A stretch of 64,000 nt of DNA, taken from positions 2,086,457-2,150,456 of the forward strand of contig NW_008710662.1 in the NCBI RefSeq assembly GCF_000327385.1, written 5' to 3'. Every line of letters begins with the position of its first letter. The first letter of the stretch is position 1. Shown here one piece after another: positions 52,001 through 61,669 of the stretch. The notes under the pieces are model-generated. The model was not told where the DNA came from. It worked only from the letters and a program-made list of their open reading frames with translations, and did no database searches. The position numbers and the translations under genes were made by a program. This DNA comes from Lottia gigantea (taxonomy: Eukaryota > Mollusca > Gastropoda > Lottiidae).

Positions 52001-52028
52001 TAATCTACAGATGTTACCCAAGTTATGA
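27971..52028 (+). CDS. PMS2: Mismatch repair endonuclease PMS2 (MutL homologue), 23 coding exons
   Basis: PMS2 pairs with MLH1 to form MutL-alpha, the nicking endonuclease of eukaryotic mismatch repair in the nucleus. Exons E1-E10: 27971-28094, 28817-28903, 29610-29712, 30413-30685, 31231-31309, 41680-41777, 42435-42534, 43490-43574, 44408-44487, 44774-44852. E11-E23: 45628-45773 (uncertain), 45883-46000, 46228-46847, 47026-47110, 47257-47353, 47749-47785, 48479-48609, 49746-49846, 50413-50481, 51100-51137, 51324-51428, 51693-51728, 51963-52028. All junctions are GT-AG, and the sum is 919 codons in one frame (human 862 aa). The GHKL ATPase motifs are [10 protein letters not shown] (E1), SDNGSGV (E2) and [10 protein letters not shown] (E3); [16 protein letters not shown] is in E7 and NVTPDKRQ in E9. 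The C-terminal metal-binding endonuclease set is intact: [12 protein letters not shown] (48530-48565), ASRSCRK (E21) and CPHGRP (E23). It therefore looks functional. Confidence 0.93.
29170..29600 (+). mobile_element. ATACGCCC-family element in PMS2 intron 2
   Basis: The right end CAGTGGGCGTATGTTACATT with GCCTGGCAAGCTATCTT matches the right end of the element at 22050-22440. The interior (ATTTGGTGTGATCATTTATA, TTGAGTTATTGCCCTTGAC) belongs to another subtype. I could not find the left end. It stops about 10 bp before PMS2 exon E3. Confidence 0.5.
29796..30105 (+). mobile_element. tRNA-derived SINE, family 2, in PMS2 intron 3
   Basis: The tRNA-like head has GTCGGTTAGAGCGTTGG (box A) and GGGTTCCGATCTCGAG (box B). 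The body has TGACCTTGAATAAGTTATC, CTCATAATGCCAATCGACCC and GTATCCTTAACTGCCAACCT, and the end is ATCCTTGAAGTCCTAAAATA. It is the best-preserved copy of the three in this window. Confidence 0.75.
30799..31170. repeat. Degenerate 22-24 bp minisatellite, PMS2 intron 4
   Basis: About 15 diverged copies of CCTACATGTACTTGGATTAC plus TAG, ending about 60 bp before exon E5. Confidence 0.75.
32530..33080. repeat. Degenerate repeat of about 100 bp, PMS2 intron 5
   Basis: Four to five diverged copies of a unit with CCTACCAGTTGGGTAAAACT, a CAACAGTCTAAACCCAGCTC-like segment, CATGTTCCCTTTTGGTAGGT and, in the last copies, CATTTTTGTTGTATTCACTC. Confidence 0.6.
34880..35420. repeat. TGTAGGCTTGTTTTGGTTAT minisatellite, PMS2 intron 5
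   Basis: Alternating TGTAGGCTTGTTTTGAGGTT and ATTTTACTGGTTTTTTTTGT blocks, giving a higher-order unit of about 58-60 bp in the middle that decays on both sides. It is strongly G/T-rich on the plus strand. Confidence 0.8.
36256..36281 (+). other. Partial 5' UTR of the TMEM45-like gene
   Basis: TTTTATTTTTCAG at 36243-36255 is a strong 3' splice site directly before the coding exon, so a non-coding first exon should lie upstream, somewhere in 31.3-36.2 kb. I could not locate it. Confidence 0.55.
36282..37169 (+). CDS. TMEM45: TMEM45/DUF716 family multi-pass membrane protein, 295 aa
   Basis: The start chosen is the Met of [20 protein letters not shown], which aligns with the N-terminus of vertebrate TMEM45A/B (GHALPGSFF). 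An upstream in-frame Met at 36240 lies in the intron. About seven hydrophobic segments are visible. Family signatures are the histidine cluster [38 protein letters not shown] and a late WHCGTLLLG segment. The acidic tail ([13 protein letters not shown]) follows a serine-rich stretch, as in TMEM45B. The length fits the family (about 275 aa). The CDS is a single exon. The gene lies inside PMS2 intron 5 on the same strand, so it needs its own promoter. The molecular function of the family is poorly known; vertebrate members sit in endomembranes. A or B cannot be told apart. Confidence 0.92.
   Translation: MGSFGGHAVPGSFFFLFGLWQVIQIFKRHRHCRKLKEDFVSSTWYPCACCCGRVKEFPVESCVKIVFSCIGIIIESWTANYSNGIISDPGNEQHITMYLAFGVNGILETLTYYQLTFSPYVSHVSLAFAFGVEYILFHFHLHGRTDIDVLVHTLLLYAILVSIFSVIYMMRYRNHVLAPLLLAYSGLLQGTWFWQIGFILYNPFPNAVTWNSEDHGNMMLVACYFAWHCGTLLLGVIFIGSLFSRCDQSVYIGQSDYSALDVEHKVSLLSAFNEKESLKNFNEVNEDFKYEDDNL
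37287..37962 (+). mobile_element. ATACGCCC-family element with internal tandem repeats, after TMEM45
   Basis: Begins TTTTTATACGCCCACC at about 37287 and ends GGTGGGCCTATTTAC near 37926-37940, followed by GAAACTTGCCGCAAGCC. The inverted ends agree over 10 of 11 bases. The inside is three to four copies of a roughly 170-bp unit containing GCTCACTCTACAGGCTACAA, TGTGTGTCAATATCATTATG and GATGATTTTCTTCAGAGATA. It begins about 120 bp after the TMEM45 stop, so it may lie in that 3' UTR. The minus-strand ORFs of 73 and 86 codons here come from the repeat. Confidence 0.6.
37963..41679. other. Rest of PMS2 intron 5
   Basis: No exon seen. A fragment of the ATACGCCC family (TAACACTCTAGAAGACACAA, TTCTTGACGGATTTTGATGA) lies at 39424-39560. 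The ORFs at 38787-39059 (90 codons) and 40446-40664 have no recognisable motif. Confidence 0.5.
42570..43290. repeat. 124-bp tandem array, PMS2 intron 7
   Basis: About four near-identical 124-bp units from about 42750 to 43285, preceded by diverged copies that begin soon after the E7 donor. Each unit is itself built from a 25-30 bp motif, GGTTGCAATACAATATTTAT with CACGATATA. The three 60-codon plus-strand ORFs at 124-bp steps are repeat artefacts. Confidence 0.9.
44888..45305. repeat. 21-22 bp minisatellite, PMS2 intron 10
   Basis: About 18-20 copies of GAGCTCAAAATTTAGTCATT plus G/GG, with moderate divergence. It starts 36 bp after the E10 donor. Confidence 0.9.
45588..45825 (+). CDS. PMS2: PMS2 linker exon E11, structure ambiguous
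   Basis: The strongest acceptor here (TATATTTCAG at 45587) puts the frame inherited from E10 into [17 protein letters not shown] and then a stop. A path that keeps the frame uses the weaker acceptor TTGATTCCAG at 45627 and the donor CAGATG|GTACAA at 45773/45774, reading [20 protein letters not shown] and onward into E12. A third stretch in the first frame, around 45733-45825 ([20 protein letters not shown], then a donor-like CCTG|GTGACT), also looks protein-like. Either there are alternative splice forms, or the assembly or gene carries small indels. Linker sequence is poorly conserved, so homology cannot decide. Confidence 0.45.
46228..46847 (+). CDS. PMS2: PMS2 linker exon E13 with a coding repeat
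   Basis: The largest exon (620 nt) encodes the acidic, serine-rich, disordered linker between the ATPase and endonuclease domains. It begins [15 protein letters not shown] and ends at FETEL before the donor GTAAGT at 46848. It contains three copies of a 16-17 codon repeat at 46611-46760 plus a partial fourth ([39 protein letters not shown]). Confidence 0.8.
46611..46769 (+). repeat. 51-bp coding minisatellite in PMS2
   Basis: Units 46611-46661 (51 bp), 46662-46712 (51 bp) and 46713-46760 (48 bp), then the start of another. The unit length is a multiple of three, so the frame is kept. Confidence 0.85.
47860..48478 (+). repeat. 27-bp tandem array of splice acceptor plus start of exon E17
   Basis: The unit is TTTAATTTGGGATTTATAAT plus ATTTCAG, 27 bp. 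The TTTAATTTGGGATTTATAAT part is identical to the first 20 bases of exon E17, and ATATTTCAG is its 3' splice site. I count 23 AG sites of this kind ending at 47886, 47907, 47933, 47960 and so on to 48478. From 47960 the step is 27 bp except for one 28-bp step (to 48069) and two 29-bp steps (to 48233 and 48370). Intron 16 (47786-48478) is almost nothing but this array. Confidence 0.95.
48479..48609 (+). CDS. PMS2: PMS2 exon E17, endonuclease motif DQHA(X)2E(X)4E
   Basis: Encodes [18 protein letters not shown] and [12 protein letters not shown], the catalytic metal-binding motif, then [13 protein letters not shown]. The exon start is set by homology to human GQFNLGFII, whose GQ is the end of E16 here. 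The frame is phase 0 at its start, so use of upstream array acceptors that lie a multiple of 27 bp away would not disturb it. Confidence 0.92.
49100..49745 (+). repeat. 68-bp tandem array of splice acceptor plus start of exon E18
   Basis: Nine units of exactly 68 bp (49134-49745) plus a partial one before them. Each unit is the first 60 nt of exon E18 (TCCACAGTGTCTAGAGTTAA onward) followed by TATTACAG, i.e. its own acceptor. Acceptor AGs end at 49133, 49201, 49269, 49337, 49405, 49473, 49541, 49609, 49677 and 49745. Units differ at only a few bases (AATAATG/AGTAATG, ATTATTACAG/ATTACAACAG), which indicates a young array. Confidence 0.97.
49746..49846 (+). CDS. PMS2: PMS2 exon E18
   Basis: Encodes [19 protein letters not shown] then [15 protein letters not shown], matching human [20 protein letters not shown] and NGFDFVIDEN. 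Only the copy at 49746 continues into SIFNQ and a donor (GAAG|GTAAGC), so it is the only complete version of the exon. Confidence 0.92.
49963..50200 (+). mobile_element. SINE family 2 in PMS2 intron 18
   Basis: Head GTAGCAGTTGGTTAGAGCGT, body GCTGACCTTGAATAAGTCAA and AGAGGTTTAGTCAAGGAC, end GGACTTGTTGTTATCTTTGT. Colinear with 29796-30105. Confidence 0.65.
50730..50975 (+). mobile_element. SINE family 1 in PMS2 intron 19
   Basis: A degraded tRNA-like head (TTAGAGATTCAATCCCTGC resembles box B) is followed by the family end, ATGCCATCTTCATTAGCCCA, CATGGTGCAGAAAAGTTGGA and CTCCATTCATTTCATTTCAT. Confidence 0.65.
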
Positions 52029-52349
52029 TTATTACAATAGAAATACTCTTTTATGTATAAATTGCCTGATTGTGTTCTAATTTTTAAACATGTTCTTCTG
52101 AATCTCTCTATAGATCTAAGAGTTTTACTGTAAAATTATATACATTTTTTTTATCAGTCAATAGTCTTAGTTTTAGTTTTATCAATATGTGACAAGGCCA
52201 TTCAACGTTTAAAGGAGTCTGAGATACATGTTTGCTCACTTCCTGAGAAGTTTGATTTTGGGGAAGGGAGGGTTTGATTCTTTTATTGAGAAATTTGAAT
52301 TAACGGTCAGGAAATGCTGGGGATTTTCCTCTGTTCTGATCTGAAATTA

Positions 52350-52355
52350 AATAAA
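52350..52355 (+). terminator. Candidate PMS2 polyadenylation signal
   Basis: AATAAA about 320 bp after the PMS2 stop and before the minisatellite at 52.5 kb. It is plausible but not unique. Confidence 0.35.
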
Positions 52356-52559
52356 ATGGGCGAGAGGTTAGATTGTTATATACTTATGTTCTTGCTATGA
52401 ACAAGGTTGTCATTTAAGTTCTGTTTTTTTGAATATACAACAATCATCTTTTTTTTTTAGACATGAGCCTCTCATAATGGGTGTGGACTTTCGTACTTGC
52501 TCGATTGCTAGTGGTATTAAACGAGATGATAAAGGGTGCTATGCCTGCATTATGATGTA

Positions 52560-52955
52560 TGGAGTTTGCTCAGAGATCTGAGTTAGATGTATGCTCCCTA
52601 TCCTAGACATCTGAGTAAGATGTTTGCTCACTAACCAAGAGATCTGAGCAAGATGTTTGCTCACTAACCTAGAGATCTGAGTAGGATGTTTGCCCACTAA
52701 CCTAGAGATCTGAGTCGGATGTTTGCTCACTATTCTAGAGATCTGAGTAGGATGTTTGCTCACTATTCTAGAGATCTGAGTTAGATGTTTGCTCACTAAC
52801 CTAGAGATCTGAGTAGGATGTTTGCTCACTATTCTAGAGATCTGAGTATGATGTTTGCTCGCTATTCTAGAGATCTGAGTTAGATGTTTGCTCGCTAACC
52901 TAGAGATCTGAGTAGGATGTTTGCTCACTAACCTAGAGATCCGAGTGAAAGACAT
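52560..52955. repeat. 33-bp minisatellite downstream of PMS2
   Basis: About 11-12 units of GATGTTTGCTCACTAACCTA plus GAGATCTGAGTTA. Because 33 is a multiple of three, the minus strand stays open for 138 codons with the period-11 repeat ISRLVSKHPTQ. This has no known similarity and is best read as a repeat artefact. Confidence 0.9.
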
Positions 52956-54410
52956 TCATATTCTGAAAAAAAATTTTAAAGTTTTATTTAATTTTTCTAA
53001 TGTTATTTTATTTACATATTTTGTAATAATATAAATATGTTAATAAATAATGGGATAGAGAGAAACAATTCAAGGAGAAATAGAACAAAGTGTCAAAGGT
53101 TAAAAATGTTAAAGCACTGCATTCAGATGAAAATAATGCAATAAGTTTTATATTTTTTACCAAGTGATGGCATGATATATCAAATACCCAGCACTAGTTT
53201 AAACAGTAATAGTTACAGTTTTATTGCAAGTATATTGTGTAGTACAAGGAAAGTTTCACAGTATATTGAGAGAAATAACTTCATAATTGTGCATATTCTC
53301 AAACAAGTGCACATTTCTTTGGATTATCACTAAGGCTTTAAAGAACCGGTATGGGGAATGATTTATAAATAAAGGTGAAAATGATTCTGTGCTATTAGAT
53401 GTTGTAATATGTGCCATGATGCTAGAAATTCAAAGACTAGCACATATCTTAATACTGGTAAAAATATCGTTGACAAAAATATTTCTTGATTTACTAAGTG
53501 TTTCAAAGAAATGCCATTTTCCTATAATTCTTAACAAAACAGTTTTAACAAAAGCATTCTATTTTTTCGGAAATATGAAAAAATGTCGTATACATTTATC
53601 CTATTTATGAAGAAATGAATGAATAATAATTTTAAGTGAAATGATATTCTTGGCAGGAATATTTACAAATATTTCTCAGCAATTATTTATACATTTCTTT
53701 TCATGTACCATGATATTTCTATAATAGTAAATTCAGTAAATGTACAATTCCATGAATTAAATGAATAAATATACAAATGATTATGAAAATGAAAAACAAT
53801 CTAACAAAAATCTTAGTAGAGTTTTGGGGTTTCTATTTACAATTTATTTGAACATTTGCACTTTATAATGCATAGAGTTTAGAGTCATCGCTAGGACTAT
53901 AAAGTTTTTATTGTCATCTGTTGCAAGTGCAATTAGCAACTTTCACTTATAGCACTACATTAGTATTAAAACACCATTAGAACCTACTAATCCATTCTCT
54001 TGTAATTAAGCTCACTTTTCAGCTTCAGCAAGACATACATATAACGTCAGTTAACATTTTGAGCTTTGAAGTGAGGGTATGTGATTCAGTACTTTCATGA
54101 TTCCTGACTGCAAACGGTTCTTATCAAGCAAATTCATTCCTATCCCATTTACTACTTCGTTCTGCTTAAATTCATTCCCTTTCTTTCTTCTAAACTTTCT
54201 TTCTTCTCACTTGATAAATGGTGCTGAAGTGTCCATGATCAGAAAGCTCTTTCATCTGATATCATTATTGACTATTTTCATGTCACATGTAATTTAAAGC
54301 ACTATTAGGCAAGAATAACCATTGAGTTATTAAAGTCACTATGGTCTTACTGATTTACCTACAGTATTTATAAGTCTTGAGCACCAAAAATAACATGGAT
54401 CTGTAGATAG
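52956..54410. other. Convergent intergenic region and 3' UTRs
   Basis: Lies between the PMS2 stop (plus) and the RASGEF1 stop (minus). It is AT-rich with several AATAAA on both strands. No additional gene is seen; the ORFs of 66-73 codons lack motifs. Confidence 0.45.
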
Positions 54411-57400
54411 TCATAAACCAGCTTCCGATCTAAAAATAAAATAAATAAGCAACATAAGTTCATTTGAAAATAAAGCATAATTTTTGTCAGAATAATTTCC
54501 AAGCCTTCTAATAGTCAAAACAATGTTGATTATTTACATAACAAGCTTAGCCACTTTTAACTCTGATTTGTTTGCATTAAGAGTAAGAGAATACTTGTCA
54601 AGAAGATAGACATCTGTGTAAAAGAAAATACATACTTGAGTGTCTTGTGTCGTTCTTTATCAAAACTGTTTTCTGGTGGTTCACATTCAAATGATGCTAA
54701 AGACAGTGCTGAAATTAATAATAACAGACAATTATCAATCTCTTTAATATCAACCTCTTAAATATCAATCTCTTTAATATCAATCTCTTTAATATCAATC
54801 TCTTTAATATCAATCTCTTCAACATCAATCTCTTTAATCAATTAACCTTTGTTTATTTTCTACATATTTTTTGTAAACTTTGCATGCATTTCTAACTATC
54901 TGTATCAATACAACAAGATATGGAATTCTATTTAATTGTATACTTACTGGTTTCTGAGAACACTGGTGATGTTAATACATAATGTAATGTTTTATTTTCT
55001 TTCTTAAATGGACACTGAAATAAGCAAAATAAAAATAATCAGTAAATTTTCTCTGTAGTCAGTTCACAAAATGTACTTAGTGTTTTTTATAAATTTGTAA
55101 TTTTATAAAATCTTCATGTGTCATTTAATTTGAAATAATTGTTGAAAAAAACATTCAATGAAATTGTATACTAACCTCAACTTGTTGCCAAGCGATAAAT
55201 TCAGAGATCTGTTTGGCTAATTGCCAGAATTTCTCAAAATTGATATGACCGCCATCTATTTTATTGGAACATCCTTCATTGAGGAAATACAAATCTTTAA
55301 CAAACAAACTGAAGAATGGCACCACAATCTGAAATGATAAATAGAGGCAATGTTAAAATAGTAAAAATTGCTTCAGATGTGAACTGAACCCTATTGAATT
55401 AATTGATTAAAGGGGATGGTAAAGGTTTTCTAAATTTGTTACGTGTATCAGAAACACCGGTTAATTACTACTGATACTGGCTGAAAATATGTTTATGAAT
55501 CATTGGATGTTCTCCATTTGATTAGTAAAAAATTCTTAGTAATTACCTTTTCTCGATCTTCAACAGCCCCTTGTGACCTCCACATAGCAGCTTTTAAACA
55601 GGATCGGTAACATCCAAAATTATTCCATGGATTCATTTGATGCTGAAATAGAAGATGAAGAAGAAATGAATATCTTTATTCTGTAAGATCAAGTTGGTTT
55701 TATTTGAGTTCAATCCAATGCCAGTACATACTAAAACAATACTATGTCTCTTAATTTCTGGCCCCACATGAACCCTGCAGTAGTGGTACAATATATCTTG
55801 ATATACCATTAGATGAGTATTTCTTTCGGTTATATGCATTCCACATGCAGAAGATATTGTATATTATTTTTATAAAAAAATCAATTTTATTACCTCTAGA
55901 ATATCAAATTTATCTTTGTGAACTTTGGCCCAAGTTTTCTTTAATCTTGTGACTGGACTGAGATTCATACCAGCTGAAAATAACAAAAAAATAACAAAAT
56001 TAAAATCCAGAAATTATTTGGCATTTTCCCTTTTACCACAGACTAACTAGTGTGTGCATTAAAAATCATACATGCCAAGAAAATACCTTCAAAATAAAAT
56101 ATCTATAAGTGTACATCAACCGAATCTGAAAGTGCAAAGCTATCTACGGTTCAGCACCGTGCACCCTACATTTAATAATAACAGACACTTGTACCAAAAT
56201 TACATTTACAGAAGATAACAGAGCTTTCATTACATTAACAGCTACATTTAACATTACATATAAAATAAATCCCGTGAATTTGATACAATTCAATTTTTTT
56301 TTGCCCAATCCATTACATTAACATACATTTGACCAGACCAATTGAATATGCAACATGTCATTTGATTTCAAAACCTACCTTAAATTACAGACACTTAACG
56401 ATAAGATTTTTTACATTAAAAAACTTTTACAGAACAGAACAGAAAGTGTGTTAATAAGCGAAAAAGAAACTAGAGCAGTGCAAATGAAAAACAGGGTGAC
56501 TTGAAACAAAAAATGGACTATTCTTCAGTAGAATCTCAAAAATCTGCAACAAAATTTGTAATTACCCATAAACCTTATATTGAGGTATATTTATTATAGC
56601 AAGCATACTTAAGCATTTGAGGTTATAAAGCCACAACAGTAGACCAACAATAACAACATTGAATTATGGGAAATTAGCCAATTATCAGACGAAAGTTCAA
56701 GGCCACAACATCAAAATTTGTTCCAAACTTCCCATAGCATAAGATTTAAACAACCAATTCACAATCATTCTGATCAACACATCATTCAAGACATGACAGT
56801 CAGACATTTTGGATTAGTAGAAAGTATTATTTTCGTTCCGAGACATCTCAATGTTATTTACAACATATGCTGGATAGATATTGACAAATATTCACAAACC
56901 CATCATAGTCCATTTTACGTTTAAATATAATGAAGGTGCAAGAGGATATGTGCGAGATGTGACACCATTAACCAGTGCAGGGTGCAGTACAATAAGTGTT
57001 TCTGATGAACCCATGACCGACACCAAGATGTTTGTTCAGAGAGTAACCTACCTTAGTTGTCAGCCATTTTGATTCTACTTTCATTTTGTGTGAAAAGAGC
57101 TAAGAGCTTATAGAGATAAAGGGTGAAAAGATATGATGGAAAGAAATGTCATGATTAGATGAAATGTTCCCTTGAGTCTCAATCAGAGAGCTTTACTCAC
57201 CTTTTAAGTTAGTTTAAACATGAGAGGTCAGAGAAGATAACACAAGTTATATAACTAGATAGGCACTGCTCGCAATATGCCAGGCATGTCTGACTTGTAT
57301 TGTCTTATCTTATAGAATGAGAGTAGAGTTTAAGATTTTAATGTTAACGTGTAGGAAATTAGGTTACAAAATTAGGAAACATGAAAATTAGAATGATTAG

Positions 57401-60400
57401 GAAATTGAGTGAATTAGAAATGAACAGAGTGAAACTTATCAAAAGAAGTGATTGCCTATAAGAAATTTATTATGAGAAAATAATGAAATTACCTATAATA
57501 GCCATTAAAGAGTTGAAATTTCCAATATTTATACATTCTTTAGCCACATCAATAAAATACTCTATCATTTTAACTCGGTTCTTTTTCTTTAAATGCTGAA
57601 AACAAATAATGTTTGTTAGATCCAAATTCTCTTTGATTTTGAAGAAGTAAATTTCTTCCACCAAAAGTCAAAATTCTACACAGGCTTTATTTCAAATTGT
57701 TGAATTACTGCAGTCACTTCTTAAATCCAACCAGGCAGCATGTTTTAAGGCACAAAGCAGGTTTGATAGATTTGTCTACTTACTGAGGTAATTTCTGTGG
57801 CTACGAGGTAACTCAGTCGGTTAAACCACTGAACATAAGATTCCAAATTACTGGTTTTCTTAATATCTCGGAATGTAGTCTGAAAAAATAGAAACATTAA
57901 TTCATTAAATCAAGTTTTTAGCAAAAGAAATATTGACAAAGTATTCATTATGTTAATCATATGCTCTAAAATAAAATTGTTAATTTTGTAAACATGTTGT
58001 TGTTAAGTTGAGTTATTTCCCTTGTATCATACTTACTTCTGAGGTGAGCTCTTCTTTACAGAAGGCTTGAACAAATTCTTCTGGGCCAATCATACTTAGT
58101 CGTTCCTGTAAAATAAATGATGTTGATAATATTGATAAAAATAATAATAAACAAATACAACTCACAATGGGCTTAAAGTCAAAAGGATTACAAGTAGAAA
58201 GACCATTCTTGGTATCTGCAAAGAACTGACATATTTTGCTGACACAAGAACAGATTCTTGCATTAAACACCAAGGGCAAAGAATGTAGTACATTGATTAC
58301 CATACATTCCAGTTCAACAAGAGAAAAAACAGGAAATAAATTGGAGAGTTAAAAAAGACCAACATACCAGTTCTATGTGAGTAAGTTGTTGGGCTAAGAC
58401 TAGAGGTGATGGACAAACTTCAATTATATCAGTCTGTAATAGAAAATAGGAATTAACTTCAAAACATGGCTAAAATATCAAGTTGAATCAACATTTCAAA
58501 TCAGAAAAAATACTTAAGATGCATCATTTCATTAGTTATCATTGATCATGTCTTATAAAATCAAAACTATAGTTGAATTTCACAGTAACACTTGCTGAGG
58601 TTAACAAAACAACGAAATCAAACTTACAGTAGGGACAAGTTGAGCTTGAGCACTTTGCAGAGCTTCTGAATTTAATTTACTCAACATTTCTTCATATTTT
58701 GATAATCTGGCCAGCTGAAAGTAATATAACCAAAAATATGGAGAAACTACAAAAAAACACTATAAATACAGAAATATATAGGTCTAAAATGAGTAAATTT
58801 AGTAGTTTAAATTTATCATATGCTTGTCTGATAGATATCACATATGGATTTTATAAGTAGGCTACAGGTTTATTCCTTGCATTTGACATAAATTTCCTTC
58901 TATTATAAAATTACATATCTAAAGCGTCATATCTTGATGCATATATAACCATGAATAGGCTTAATACTAGATCTTATCAATCTAAATATGCAAATCATCA
59001 TTAAATATAATTTAAATTCCACATCATTAATGCATATGACTATCAATTTCATGACTATGAATTGCATAATGATACATCACATGAAGTGTACGTGAACAAC
59101 AACTGTATACATGAACATGAATAGGAGTCTTGCCATTATGAAATTTCCTTCAATGACTCAAGTGAATGAAAACAATAGGAAACCAGTGGAAATGCTTCAA
59201 GTGAAATGAGGAAATTGTTGCCTAGATCAGGTTAACAAGGTCACCATTGATATGCCCGCTTGAAAAGTTTCCAAGGTTTTTGTGGCCAGACACACTGTCC
59301 CACATCTACAATTATGGATACAATTCCTTTGATTGCCAATGTGCAGTATGCATTATTAACAAAAGCTCAATTATACGCCCATATACCTCAATATTTCAGT
59401 CAAAATCTTTAAAAAATGAAAAAAGTAATATCCTACTTTCAATTTAGAATAAAATGGTGGTTACCTTGACAACTAAGTTGTGCATGACTGTGCTCACTTC
59501 TTTCCTTAATTCAGGATAGATGTTGAGAATACGTTGTGTTATATCTTTCAGATGTGTTTTCATTCTTTCATCTCGGAAATCATAGGGGAATAATTCTGTC
59601 CACTCACTTAATAAATTAACGATATGTGGTCCGAACTTTCCCAGGGAGCCTTTGTCTATTCTGTCTTGTGCCAGATTCTGTTGAAATATACAGACCTAAA
59701 AAGTGGAATGAGTCTTGGTTAATTTTTGCTGTTACAAAGGAAACTAAGAAAATTCTTAAATTTTATTTCCCCATGCACCAAACAATTGTGTAATAGTGTG
59801 TATATTGACATTGATAAGTTATAATATATAAATCATAAAAAATGTCAAATTTGACAATTGTCAGCAGTTATAGCCATTTTTAGACACCCTACCACTGGAC
59901 TATTAGGGTCTCTAATTATCAGGTGAGATAACGAAGTAATATAATTAATGATAATTAGTTTGACACCTTCACTAAACTGTCATCACTATTATTATCAATC
60001 ACTAATTCTATTAGCTTGACACAACTGTTTAAATCACATTTCACTTTTTATTGTCAGTTTTGTTTGGACATAATTCTGATGCAATTTTTTTTAAATTTTG
60101 AATCATATCAATGCAAGCCAGTGCTTTTTAGGTCTTTTATACTTATATTTATAAAAATCCTTTCTCTTGCACAAAAAACCTAACAAAAAAGAGCACATTT
60201 AACCCAAACTTTAGAGATGTCTATGTAAACTTTTATTTTTTGTTGATTGTTGTTTTTTTTTTTCAACTTTAAATTTTCTTTTTTAATGCCTCAGCACCAA
60301 AAAAATATTGATATCTAAGATTAAACCAGGCATTTCAAGTTTACTCAAGAATGGCTCCTCATAGACTATGATATACAATAAGCCATTAGGATAGGAGTCA

Positions 60401-61669
60401 AGTATTTGTCAAGTCTTTAATCTATCTAGCCTAATCATTAATCCCTACTAATCCACTTTAATAATCTTCTTATCACCTGTCAATCAAGCTCTGAAGGATT
60501 TGAAATGGTTAAATCAATATTTCTCCATCAGATTTAAATGGCATTTTAATCGGTAGACACCTTGACTAATGTTTTTCAAAATAATATCAAGTATCAGATC
60601 TATTATAGTGTTTAAAAATGACACCCTTGCTTCTTTAACTTTAGAAAGATTAATCTTTTACAATAACTTTAGGTTTTCACCTTGAAAGTATTTTTTTTTT
60701 GCTTTCCTTTATGTATAATACATATAAAAATATTATCATATTTGCAAATTTCATTTAAAGAATTTTTTTTCATTGAAAAATTGAAAAATTGAAAAATTGA
60801 AATATTGGGCAATGACTCATAGAAGTGAAACTGCCAACAATGCAGTAGTTTATAAGTTTAACGCAGTCAAATTATCAGATAAGGAAATTTAAAACTAACT
60901 GGAATTAGCGTTACTGTGAAACACAAGACATTATTCATACATGACAGTTACTCATAATACATGCATATCAAATAGCTATAATTTATAACAAATCATAGGA
61001 AGTTATCATGACAACCATCCTCTTAGTATTTTGGGGAAATATATTCTGTGAATATTCTGTTAACAAGGAAAATGGAAGTAGAAGTAATGTAAAGTGGTCG
61101 TACCTGACAGACTTCAGCAAGTAAATTATGTGGACGAATAAATAACCGCGAACTCAACAAGAAAGCAAATATATACGTTCTCTGAAAAACATAGCAAATA
61201 CAATTATAAGTAGTTGACAAACTATTAAGATATAACAAAATATTCAGGAAGAAAATTAGACTAAAAGTTAAATGATTCATATGCACAGTATCCATTTTGT
61301 TTATCATATAGATTCAAGAAAACTTTTAAGTTGTCAAAGAAAAAATTCCCTTTAATTTCAATTAACTTTTAATGGATATAATTTCATTTGTAACTCAAAA
61401 GAGAAAATTTAATATTTCTGTGCATAAATTATCATAAATCATGCATAAATTATCATTAAAGTAAAAGATGATATAATACTTACATCAGGGTAGTAATCTG
61501 AAGTTGGTACAATATGTTGTATTAATGCATCTAAAGAACCAGACGACAAATTTCCATCTTGAAATATTAACGTCTGCAAAGAATTAGCCAAAAATAATTT
61601 GACATCTACTTCAATGTCTTTATCAACATCCATAATAGTCCTTTTACACAATCCTTTTTTCACCTTCAT
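54411..61669 (-). CDS. RASGEF1: RASGEF1-family guanine nucleotide exchange factor, 14 coding exons
   Basis: Exons from the 5' end: 61669-61484, 61181-61104, 59695-59465, 58714-58628, 58433-58368, 58105-58037, 57879-57784, 57595-57493, 55973-55894, 55642-55547, 55328-55176, 55014-54948, 54708-54636, 54429-54411. The sum is 468 codons in one frame (human RASGEF1B 473 aa), with GT-AG at every junction. The N-terminal RasGEF_N domain is in the first four exons (DGNLSSGSLDALIQHIVPTS, YYPDRTYIFAFLLSSRLF, LFPYDFRDERM). The CDC25 catalytic domain runs from exon 5: LAQQLTHIEL, IGPEEFVQAF, YVQWFNRLSYLVATEI, GNFNSLMAII, LKKTWAKV, FFSLFVKDLYFLNEGC and INFEKFW. It ends LKSEAGL. Vertebrate RASGEF1A/B activate Rap2 (family knowledge). 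It could be the single ancestor of the A/B/C paralogues. The gene is convergent with PMS2. Confidence 0.93.
54737..54842. repeat. 15-bp tandem repeat in the last RASGEF1 intron but one
   Basis: Six to seven copies of ATCTCTTTAATATCA, lying between coding exons 12 and 13. Confidence 0.85.

Noticed and set aside
52539-52955. 138-codon minus-strand ORF with an 11-residue repeat (ISRLVSKHPTQ)
   Set aside because: It is fully explained by a 33-bp minisatellite whose period is a multiple of three; no known domain, and no start context or splice signals.
57800-57835. tRNA-like string (AACTCAGTCGGTTAAACCAC)
   Set aside because: It is the antisense of RASGEF1 coding exon 7 (WFNRLSY), not a SINE or tRNA.
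14926-61669. A functional module linking the RASD-like GTPase with the RASGEF1 exchange factor
   Set aside because: They are 39 kb apart with PMS2 between them, and RASGEF1 is known for Rap2; proximity alone does not support a pathway link.
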